A model generated the notes under the pieces. That model worked only from the letters and a program-made list of their open reading frames with translations. It ran no database searches and was not told where the DNA came from. From DASPRG01 sp963796125 (GTDB taxonomy: Bacteria; Nitrospirota; Thermodesulfovibrionia; Thermodesulfovibrionales; SM23-35): DNA of 7,593 bases. The DNA lies in the NCBI GenBank assembly GCA_963796125.1, contig CAWCKM010000054.1, positions 1-7,593 of the forward strand. Direction: 5' to 3'. Positions 1 through 5,720 of this stretch are shown in pieces. How positions within the stretch are numbered: position 1 is the stretch's first letter; the number at the start of each line of letters is the position of its first letter. The translations under genes were made by a program, and so were the position numbers.

Positions 1-140
1 GCGTTATATATCGTTGATCGATTTAAGTTCGCTCTATAGGGAAAGGAACAGGAAAAGATTAAATTAAAGTCTATCAATTTCCCCCTTTGTTACATATTAG
101 ATTAGATAGTAGACAATAAGTATTCGTTGTAAGATCGAAC

Positions 141-200
141 CCCCACCAGCCTTCCCCTTAGTAAGTGGACGACTCGTAGAGGAGAGGGTGAGAAGGGAAG
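141..200. repeat. Degenerate C-rich/G-rich inverted repeat downstream of the GNAT gene
   Basis: A C-rich stretch (141-159, ending CTTCCCCTT) is followed 33 bases later by a G-rich stretch (181-200, ending AAGGGAAG). CTTCCC(C)TT at 151-159 pairs with AAGGGAAG at 193-200 as an 8-bp stem with one bulged C, and further C-rich/G-rich pairing outside it is ragged. It lies immediately beyond the stop codon of the minus-strand GNAT gene, so it could act as a weak terminator or be the remnant of a palindromic intergenic repeat. There is no T-run of the kind expected for an intrinsic terminator. The rest of 1-202 is AT-rich, and I see no gene or RNA in it. Confidence 0.3.
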
Positions 201-202
201 CA

Positions 203-708
203 TTACGAAAGCAGCTTTGCCATCCAGTATTCATCAACGTAAGTGTTATTGATAAGGAGGGAATGTTTCTTTTTTCCTTCTATCTCAAACCCCATCTTTC
301 TGTAGAGGGCGAGGGCTGCCTCATTATGAACCATTACGTTTAACTCAAGACGGTGGATGTCCTTTCTCTTTGCCCATTGTTCCATTTCCTCAAAGAGCTT
401 CGTTCCTATTCCCTGTGAAGTGAAACCCCGAAGGATTCCTGTGATGATATAAGCTGTTTGTCTGTTCCTCTTATACCTTCCTCCGCAGGCTGTTAAATAG
501 CCAATCAATTTGACCATCATTTTCAGCGACAAAGATGGTTTGATTGTCCCTCGAGAGGATGTCTCTTATCTCATCCTCTCTGCTCTTCGATTGTGGTAGG
601 TCTTTCACCCGGTTCGAACATCATGAAAAGTGTCTCGGCATCGACCTTCCTGCAAAGACTTAAAAACTCCTCTGCATCACCCTCTTTTATTTTCCTTGTG
701 ATTATCAT
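203..708 (-). pseudogene. GNAT-family N-acetyltransferase, broken by two frameshifts
   Basis: Members of this family transfer an acetyl group from acetyl-CoA to an amine; the substrate here is unknown. The reading can be rebuilt in three frames. Codons from ATG 708-706 give an N-terminal part (MIITRKIKEGDAEEF..., through FEPGERPTTIEEQR) that stops at TGA 573-571. A second frame (578-513) gives EDEIRDILSRDNQTIFVAEN and DG. A third (511-203) gives KLIGYLTA, the acetyl-CoA-binding stretch GFTSQGIGTKLFEEME, then HNEAALALYRKMGFEIEG and a C-terminal YVDEYWMAKLL. The joined product would be about 167 residues, normal for a single GNAT domain. The switch near 577-580 fits loss of one AG from an AGAGAG run, and the switch at 512 fits one extra C. 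Translated alone, the third frame (TTG start at 532) lacks the first strands of the fold. The gene starts 26 bp after the hydrolase pseudogene, on the same strand. The family call is firm. True pseudogene versus sequencing error cannot be decided here. Confidence 0.8.
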
Positions 709-734
709 GGATCGTTGCGTGAATCATCCATTTA

Positions 735-1388
735 TTATCTCTTTTTTAAAAGGTGCTTATTAAACCATTCAGCCGCCAGACGAGCCACTTCCTCAAGTGC
801 ACCAGGCTCCTCAAAGAGATGCGATGCACCGGGAATAATTCGCAACTCTTTTTCAGCTTTGATAAGATTATACGCCTGTTGATTGAGCTGGATGACAATA
901 TAATCATCTCCGCCGACGATGAAAAGAGTCGGTGCTTTGACATATTTAAGAGACTTTTCTGCAAGATCAGGGCGACCACCGCGTGATACAATTGCACTTA
1001 CTTCTGATGTCGGCTCAGTAGCTGAAATGAGGGCAGCCGCTGCTCCTGTACTTGCTCCGAAATAGCCAATCTTGAGCTTATTGGTTTGTGTCTGCTCTTT
1101 TGACCCAACGGGTAACTGATGATAGACGTCTTGCCAGCAAGGGAATGTCAAAACGATTTTCATAGATCATGTCCTCTTCCCTGGTAAGTAAATCAAAAAG
1201 CAGCGTACCCAGAACGGCTTCACGGAGTACCTGTGCCACATACTTGTTTCTCTTGCTGTGACGGCTGCTGCCACTGCCGTGGGCAAAGATTACAAGAGCC
1301 TGTGAACCCTGGGGAACATCCAGAGAACCTTCGAGGACAACAGAATCTGCAGGAATGTGGACAAGTTGAGGGAGTTGTTACTAACCAT
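735..1388 (-). pseudogene. Dienelactone-hydrolase-family alpha/beta hydrolase, frameshifted
   Basis: This is an alpha/beta hydrolase of the dienelactone hydrolase type found fused to or beside phosphoribosyltransferases; its natural substrate is not established. Frame one begins at ATG 1388-1386 (MVSNN). From about 1374 a second frame reads LPQLVHIPADSVVLEGSL, the oxyanion-region motif FAHGSGSSRHS, YVAQVLREA and LLFDLLTREEDMIYENRFDI, and ends at TAA 1080-1078. A third frame, from about 1082, reads KLKIGYFGASTGAAAAL (nucleophile Ser within GASTG), SRGGRPDLA, FIVGGDDY (probable acid residue), GASHLFEEPGALEEVARLA (catalytic His) and ends at TAA 737-735. No single frame holds both the oxyanion motif and the catalytic triad, so no intact enzyme is encoded as read. 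The second frame has an in-frame TAA at 1380-1378 and no nearby start codon, which supports the shift near 1374. The conceptual length of about 217 residues matches the standalone family. It appears to lead a two-gene unit with the GNAT pseudogene. Confidence 0.82.
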
Positions 1389-1406
1389 GTTAATCCCGTA
1401 AGCATT

Positions 1407-1435
1407 ATTTAACTCTCAATGAGCCAGGTTGTCAA
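1407..1435 (-). promoter_or_regulatory. Sigma-70-type promoter for the hydrolase-GNAT unit
   Basis: On the minus strand a perfect -35 hexamer TTGACA (1435-1430) is followed by a 17-bp spacer and the -10 hexamer TTAAAT (1412-1407, four of six consensus positions). The predicted start near 1400 would leave a leader of about 12 bases before the hydrolase ATG at 1388. Position, spacing and direction all fit. A promoter this good in front of a broken gene suggests the damage is recent or is a sequence error. Confidence 0.55.
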
Positions 1436-1441
1436 GGATGT

Positions 1442-1447
1442 TACAAT
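1442..1447 (+). promoter_or_regulatory. Possible -10 element (TACAAT) for the helicase
   Basis: TACAAT matches five of six positions of the -10 consensus. A transcript starting about seven bases downstream would begin at or next to the helicase ATG at 1454, giving a leaderless or nearly leaderless mRNA. No convincing -35 lies 16-18 bases upstream. The only Shine-Dalgarno-like sequence, AAGGA at 1434-1438, is 15 bases from the ATG and would lie outside such a transcript. It overlaps the divergent promoter zone of the hydrolase unit. Confidence 0.3.
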
Positions 1448-1453
1448 ATATAA

Positions 1454-3478
1454 ATGGACCTCAAGAAACAACTCAACCCTTCTCAGTTTGCTGCCGTTAC
1501 AACGATTAACGGGCCTGTTCTTGTCATTGCCGGTGCAGGTTCAGGCAAGACGAGGGTTATCGAATACCGCGTTCTCCATCTTGTTCAGAATGACATCAGC
1601 CCGAACTCTATCCTGCTCCTGACGTTTACAAGAAATGCAGCCCGTGAGATGATATCACGTTCTTCCAAACATGACCCCCGATGCAAAAACATTGAAGGAG
1701 GAACGTTTCACTCTTTCGGGTACAGGATATTAAAGAAATATGCAAAGACCATGGGATTTCCTGATACGTTTACAATTCTGGATGAGAGCGATGCAGAAGA
1801 GGCTGTCCACAGGTGCTGCACTGAACTCGGATTTTTCGAGAAAGAAAAGAGATTTCCACGGAAAAACACTTTAAAAAATATCATAAGCGTCTCTGTCAAT
1901 AAATATATTCCTGTCAGTGAAGTGTTAAAAAAAGAATATCCCCACTTTCTTGAGTATACCTCTGAGATAGAAACTCTCAGAAAAAAATATGCAGAATACA
2001 AGATTAATTCCAATTATCTGGATTACGATGACATGCTTATCTACCTCAGGCTTCTGCTTGAAAATGATGACATCAGAGACCGTCTTTCCCGGAGATATAT
2101 ATTCATCATGGTTGATGAATATCAGGATACAAACAAACTCCAGGGGGACATTACATTTCTTCTGACAGAAAAGAACAGGAACATAATGGTTGTTGGTGAC
2201 GATGCCCAGAGCATTTATGGCTTCAGGGGCGCTACCCATGAGAATATTATGGCATTTCCAAAGAGGTTTCCTGAGTGCAAGATCATAAAACTGGAGGAGA
2301 ATTACCGGAGCACCCAGTCTATTCTCGATGTAGCCAATGCTGTCCTTGAAAACATGAAAAACAAATACTCTAAATGCCTTGTATCAGCGAAGAAACTGAT
2401 CGGGGATAAACCGCACATCCTTTACTTCAGGGATGCATACGATGAAGCTGATTGGATAGCAGACAGGATCAAGGAGCAGAGGGATGAAGGAGTTCTTTTT
2501 GGGCGTCAGTGCGTGCTGTTCCGTTCTTCCTATCTCTCAATACCTCTTCAGGCTGAATTAAGCAGGAGGAATATACCCTTTGTCGTATTCGGGGGATTGA
2601 AATTCTATGAAATGGCCCACGTGAAAGATCTAATGACTCACCTGAAGGTGCTTGCAAATCCTAAGGACCAGCTTGCCTGGAACAGGGTTCTGATGCTCAT
2701 TGACGGAATAGGTCCTAAAATAAGTGGAAGGATACTGAAAGAAATCCTCGCCTGTTCATCTCCCCAGGAGATCTTCGAAAAAGTCTTCCAAAGGTACCAC
2801 AAGGGTTTTAGTTATTCAGAAGGCATGGAGCAGCTTGAAACAGCATTGAGAGCTGCCTCAGATACGGCATTACGGGTTGGAGATAAATTCGAGATAATCC
2901 TCGATTACTATCACCCTGTCCTGAAAGACAAATTTGATGACTGGCACCTGAGAGCAAATGACCTGGAAACCTTACGGCAGATATCGACGAGATACGATTC
3001 ATTGGAGGAACTTCTGGTAGATTTCACTATTGAGCCACCTGAAAGAGGCATCTGGAGGGTAGAACCTTCAACACCGGAAGAGGAAAAGCCTCTTACCTTA
3101 TCTACAATACATGGAGCAAAAGGTCTGGAATGGGAATGTGTATTCCTTATCGGGCTGATGGATGGAGTACTGCCTGTTGCTTTTGCCCTGGATGATGAAG
3201 ATGAGATTGAGGAAGAGCACCGTCTCTTCTACGTGGGTGTTACAAGGGCGAAAAACCGACTTTATCTTTCTCTTCACCACGAAGGAACCAGAGGCGGCAT
3301 AACCCAGTTTAATAAAATATCTCGTTTCCTGGACTTTCCCAATGTCTTTACCAAATTAGAGCCCGTTGGCATGCCAAAACAGAGAATGAAACATATAGAC
3401 TACAGGGATGATGAAGAGGAAACACCTTTTTATGACAAAGAGTACCTCTACAGAAGGATTATGGACTTTTTAAAGTAG
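1454..3478 (+). CDS. UvrD/Rep/PcrA-family ATP-dependent DNA helicase (SF1A)
   Basis: This 674-residue enzyme should unwind DNA 3' to 5' using ATP, acting in the cytoplasm in repair or stalled-fork processing. All superfamily 1A motifs are visible in order: Q motif LNPSQFAAV (7-15), Walker A AGAGSGKT (26-33, Lys32), Ia LLLTFTRNAAREM (54-66), Ib GGTFHSFGYRIL (82-93), Walker B DEYQD (221-225), III VVGDDAQSIYGFRGA (246-260), IV EENYRST (281-287), V STIHGAKGLEW (550-560) and VI FYVGVTRAK (592-600). The 1B and 2B subdomains fill roughly 95-200 and 380-545. Length matches Rep or a short PcrA, and there is no long C-terminal RNA-polymerase-binding tail, so I give no symbol. ATG 1454 is preceded directly by an in-frame TAA (1451-1453), and the Q motif follows at the usual distance, so the start is secure despite the lack of a well-placed Shine-Dalgarno. 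It is transcribed away from the hydrolase unit and looks intact. Confidence 0.95.
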   Translation: MDLKKQLNPSQFAAVTTINGPVLVIAGAGSGKTRVIEYRVLHLVQNDISPNSILLLTFTRNAAREMISRSSKHDPRCKNIEGGTFHSFGYRILKKYAKTMGFPDTFTILDESDAEEAVHRCCTELGFFEKEKRFPRKNTLKNIISVSVNKYIPVSEVLKKEYPHFLEYTSEIETLRKKYAEYKINSNYLDYDDMLIYLRLLLENDDIRDRLSRRYIFIMVDEYQDTNKLQGDITFLLTEKNRNIMVVGDDAQSIYGFRGATHENIMAFPKRFPECKIIKLEENYRSTQSILDVANAVLENMKNKYSKCLVSAKKLIGDKPHILYFRDAYDEADWIADRIKEQRDEGVLFGRQCVLFRSSYLSIPLQAELSRRNIPFVVFGGLKFYEMAHVKDLMTHLKVLANPKDQLAWNRVLMLIDGIGPKISGRILKEILACSSPQEIFEKVFQRYHKGFSYSEGMEQLETALRAASDTALRVGDKFEIILDYYHPVLKDKFDDWHLRANDLETLRQISTRYDSLEELLVDFTIEPPERGIWRVEPSTPEEEKPLTLSTIHGAKGLEWECVFLIGLMDGVLPVAFALDDEDEIEEEHRLFYVGVTRAKNRLYLSLHHEGTRGGITQFNKISRFLDFPNVFTKLEPVGMPKQRMKHIDYRDDEEETPFYDKEYLYRRIMDFLK

Positions 3479-3505
3479 GAAATCATGAGGATTCACATGG
3501 GTCAC

Positions 3506-3585
3506 AGTATCAGAGTATCACGGTGATCAAAGTATCACAGTATCTGGAACTTTGGCTCTTTGATACTTTGACTCTTTGATACTTT
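3506..3585. repeat. 8-bp-periodic intergenic repeat with inverted arms (AGTATCA / TGATACT)
   Basis: The 149-bp gap between helicase and phosphoribosyltransferase is mostly repeat. The left arm has AGTATCA at 3506-3512, 3514-3520 and 3531-3537 and AGTATC at 3539-3544, at steps of 8, 17 and 8. The right arm has the reverse complement, as two 16-bp tandem copies differing at one base: TTTGGCTCTTTGATAC (3551-3566) and TTTGACTCTTTGATAC (3567-3582). Each copy is itself two related 8-mers (roughly TTTGAYWC). TCAAAGTATCA (3527-3537) and TGATACTTTGA (3561-3571) form a perfect 11-bp inverted repeat around a 23-base loop. An RNA hairpin is possible in either direction, but the U-run (3605-3610) lies well downstream of the stem, so intrinsic termination is not supported. 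A dispersed intergenic repeat or a multi-site operator are alternatives. Confidence 0.7.
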
Positions 3586-3627
3586 TACCTGGACCCCTTG
3601 AATCCTTTTTTGTTATTTAATTATTGA

Positions 3628-4314
3628 ATGGCTGAAATTATTGAAGACAAGAATCTGAGAGACAAAACATTCGTCTTTCAGGACAGGGAAGATGCTGGAA
3701 GAAGGCTCTCTGCATTTCTTTTAGATTACAAGGGCACTGACTCCATTGTTCTTGCAATACCGGCAGGAGGTGTAGCAGTTGCGAAAGAAATAAAGGATGC
3801 CCTGTCCCTTCCCCTTGACCTGCTGATAGTTCGGAAGATTCAGATACCCTGGAACCCGGAGGCAGGGTTCGGAGCAATAAATCTCGATGGGTATGTGATA
3901 TATAATGAAGACCTGCTCCGTTACCTTAACCTTCCCGAGAGGGTTATCGCTTCCCAGGTTGAAAAGACAAGAGAAACTTTAGGGAAACGCAATTTATTAT
4001 TTAGACAGGGGGGAGATTTTCCTTCTCTTAAAGACAAAACAGTAATCCTTGCAGATGATGGTTTGGCCTCAGGATATACCATGGTTGCTGCAATCGAGTA
4101 TACAAAGAAAAGGAACCCATCCAAAATAGTGATAGCTGTCCCAACAGGCTCCCGGAAGACTGTCAAAAAGATTTCTTCTTTTGTAGATGTTCTCTACTGT
4201 CTTAATGTAAGAGAGGACTATCCTTATGCAGTTGCCGAGGCATACAGGAACTGGTATGACGTGAGTGATGAAGAGGTGTTGAGGATAATGAAGGAGTCTT
4301 CAGAGAGGCAATAG
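3628..4314 (+). CDS. Predicted phosphoribosyltransferase (type I PRTase, COG1926-like)
   Basis: This 228-residue protein has the type I phosphoribosyltransferase fold. The PRPP-binding signature is VILADDGLASGYTM (139-152) with both acidic residues (Asp143, Asp144). Other family features are the N-terminal FQDREDAGRRL (17-27), the early loop AIPAGGVAVAKEI (43-55), LDLLIVRKI (63-71), GFGAINLDG (80-88) and a C-terminal YRNWYDVSDEEVLRIM (206-221). Enzymes of this type use PRPP to attach or remove ribose-5-phosphate, but this subfamily has no established substrate, so it should not be read as a purine or pyrimidine salvage enzyme. The PRPP loop departs mildly from the usual DDGLATG (Ser for Thr, then Tyr), and the early loop has Ala where many relatives have Arg. 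An in-frame TGA (3625-3627) abuts the ATG and fixes the start; I see no Shine-Dalgarno. In other genomes the family is often fused or adjacent to the dienelactone-hydrolase type found broken at 735-1388. It is convergent with hemW across 47 bp. Confidence 0.88.
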   Translation: MAEIIEDKNLRDKTFVFQDREDAGRRLSAFLLDYKGTDSIVLAIPAGGVAVAKEIKDALSLPLDLLIVRKIQIPWNPEAGFGAINLDGYVIYNEDLLRYLNLPERVIASQVEKTRETLGKRNLLFRQGGDFPSLKDKTVILADDGLASGYTMVAAIEYTKKRNPSKIVIAVPTGSRKTVKKISSFVDVLYCLNVREDYPYAVAEAYRNWYDVSDEEVLRIMKESSERQ

Positions 4315-4361
4315 ATTGTTGAGACAAATCCGGCAAAGAAATTCTTAGTCCCTATTTTCAG

Positions 4362-5504
4362 TCAGAGATCAAAATTGTCAAACAATTTTGCGATTATGGT
4401 GTTGGATATCACAACACCCTTACGGGTTAGTCTGCATGTATCATCTCTCACCTCGATATGACCGCTATCGATCATTTCCCTGCAAGCAGGCAGGATATCT
4501 AATCCTTCGTTTTGAGCACGTTTAATGCTGATTCCCTGTGTTTTCCTGAGCCCGAGAAATATCCATTCCCTGAGACTATCCTGTAATGTAAGGTATATGG
4601 TATCCTCTTCAGGGATAACATCCCTGCTCAACTGATTTATGTACGTATGAATATCCTCAACATTTCTTGATCTCACCCCGTTTATAAACGAATGAGACCC
4701 TGCACCTGCGCCGATGTATTCGCCTCTGTCCCAATAATTGAGATTATGGATGCATTGAAATCCCGGTTTTGCAAAGTTCGATATTTCATACTGTTCATAG
4801 CCGTTATTTGCCATGCTGTCGATTGCATAGTTATACATATCGAGGATTGAATCTTCAGAAGGCATTTTAAGGTTACTAACGGGGTGTAAAGGGGGATTAC
4901 TTATTAAATCGAACAAGATTGTTCCCTTTTCAGGCGTTAGTTCATAGGTAGAAATATGTGCAGGCGAACACTCAGCAGCCTTTGAAAGCGATTCACACCA
5001 TGAATTGAAGGACTGGGTGGGAATTCCGTATATCAAATCAATAGAAAAATTCCTCAAGCCTGCTTTTCTGATAAGCGTTATTGACCGTAACGCTTCCTCA
5101 GATGTATGAATTCTGCCGAGAACTTTCAGTTCCTCATTATTAAATGACTGTACGCCGATACTCAGCCTGTTCACACCAAGAGAAAGGAGCAAGTATATTT
5201 TTGATTCAGAGAGCGTACCAGGATTTGCCTCCACGGTAAGTTCTGTGCAGGGAGAAAGGTTGTAATTATCTTTTAAGCATGAGAAGATTTGTCTGAAGCA
5301 TTCATTAGGCAAAAGTGAGGGAGTGCCGCCGCCGATATAAACCGACTTTAATTTTCCCGCCAAATGTTTTTTGAGAAATAGCTCTTTGCAGAGCGCATGG
5401 GTGTATGCATATGCTGTCGATTCATCATAAGGCACAGAAAAGAAATCACAGTAAATGCATTTTTTAATACAGAAAGGGATATGGATGTAAATTGAATCAG
5501 CCAT
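4362..5504 (-). CDS. hemW: Radical SAM heme chaperone HemW
   Basis: At 380 residues this is full length for HemW, a radical SAM protein that binds heme and hands it to target proteins; older annotations call it oxygen-independent coproporphyrinogen III oxidase. The iron-sulfur cluster motif is Cys12-x3-Cys16-x2-Cys19 followed by Asp-Phe. This CxxxCxxCxF form marks HemW rather than true HemN, which carries a fourth cysteine (CxxxCxxCxC). Further motifs are GGGTPS (58-63) for SAM binding, TVEANPG (90-96), RLSIGVQSFNNEELKVLGR (113-131), DLIYGIP (156-162), YEQYEISNFA (236-245) and HNLNYWDRGEYIGAGAGSHS (253-272). The C-terminal domain begins near 305 (SLREWIFLGLR). ATG 5504-5502 places the cysteine motif at the normal distance from the N-terminus; no strong Shine-Dalgarno precedes it. 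It lies downstream of lepA on the same strand, an arrangement known from many bacteria, but 216 bp and a repeat element intervene, so it may need its own promoter. Confidence 0.95.
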   Translation of the reverse strand: MADSIYIHIPFCIKKCIYCDFFSVPYDESTAYAYTHALCKELFLKKHLAGKLKSVYIGGGTPSLLPNECFRQIFSCLKDNYNLSPCTELTVEANPGTLSESKIYLLLSLGVNRLSIGVQSFNNEELKVLGRIHTSEEALRSITLIRKAGLRNFSIDLIYGIPTQSFNSWCESLSKAAECSPAHISTYELTPEKGTILFDLISNPPLHPVSNLKMPSEDSILDMYNYAIDSMANNGYEQYEISNFAKPGFQCIHNLNYWDRGEYIGAGAGSHSFINGVRSRNVEDIHTYINQLSRDVIPEEDTIYLTLQDSLREWIFLGLRKTQGISIKRAQNEGLDILPACREMIDSGHIEVRDDTCRLTRKGVVISNTIIAKLFDNFDL

Positions 5505-5537
5505 TTAGATGTTCTTCAGACTTTTCTTTGGCTGAGA

Positions 5538-5665
5538 CCCCTCTTTGGAAAAGAGGGGCAGGGGAGATTTTAAGAATTACAAATACCACCATATTTTTTC
5601 AAGAACACCTTAGCACACGGCATGTTTCCTTTAAATGCCCCCTCACCCCCTTTTCCAAAGAGGGG
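5538..5665. mobile_element. MITE-like palindromic element between lepA and hemW
   Basis: A 128-bp segment is bounded by perfect 16-bp terminal inverted repeats: CCCCTCTTTGGAAAAG (5538-5553) and its reverse complement (5650-5665). Looser similarity extends inward to about 34 bp per end. The left end is itself a perfect 9-bp hairpin, CCCCTCTTT and AAAGAGGGG around a GGA loop (5538-5558). The interior of about 90 bp is AT-rich and codes for nothing I recognise. I see no target-site duplication. A reading frame across it on the plus strand (TPLWKRGAGEIL, PLTPFSKEGH) gives the kind of spurious peptide typical of this repeat class, not a gene. From memory, such CCCCTCTTTGG repeats recur in environmental bacterial genomes; that is recollection and was not searched. 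A non-mobile REP-like palindrome is the alternative. Confidence 0.65.
5576..5602 (-). promoter_or_regulatory. Possible hemW promoter inside the repeat element
   Basis: On the minus strand TTGAAA (5602-5597, five of six for -35) and TGTAAT (5581-5576, five of six for -10) are separated by 15 bp, shorter than the preferred 17. Transcription would start near 5569 and reach the hemW ATG at 5504 through the left hairpin of the repeat element. AT-rich sequence makes chance matches likely, so this is tentative. Confidence 0.2.
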
Positions 5666-5668
5666 CAT
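5635..5668 (-). terminator. GC-rich hairpin downstream of lepA, possible attenuator or terminator
   Basis: Read on the minus strand, ATGCCCCTC (5668-5660) pairs with GAGGGGGCAT (5644-5635) as a 9-bp stem with one bulged G, followed by TTTAAAG. The stem is strong, but the T-tract is only three bases, so any termination would probably be partial. It is the right end of the repeat element and the first stable structure met by transcripts leaving lepA, 53 bp after its stop codon. Confidence 0.3.
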
Positions 5669-5720
5669 ATCCACACAATTCACTGAAGAACCAATTAATT
5701 CCCTTAAACTTGTGATTTCA

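Noticed and set aside
125..165. T-arm-like GGGTTCGATC on the minus strand, suggesting a tRNA or tRNA remnant
   Set aside because: The required stem after the loop does not pair (TTACA against GGGGG), and no acceptor, D or anticodon arms can be drawn around it.
1220..1405. Minus-strand 61-codon frame, cysteine- and proline-rich
   Set aside because: It is an out-of-frame shadow of the hydrolase N-terminal half, where another frame carries the conserved HGSGSS motif.
3506..3585. CRISPR array
   Set aside because: Units are 8-16 bp with no spacers of uniform length, orientation flips midway, and no cas genes are present.
3586..3627. Intrinsic terminator after the helicase (T-run at 3605-3610)
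   Set aside because: No stable stem directly precedes the T-run; the nearest strong inverted repeat ends more than 30 bases upstream.
5492..5686. Plus-strand open reading frame of 64 codons across the lepA-hemW gap
   Set aside because: It is the translation of the inverted-repeat element and overlaps the hemW start on the opposite strand; peptides such as TPLWKRGAGEIL are typical spurious products of this repeat class.
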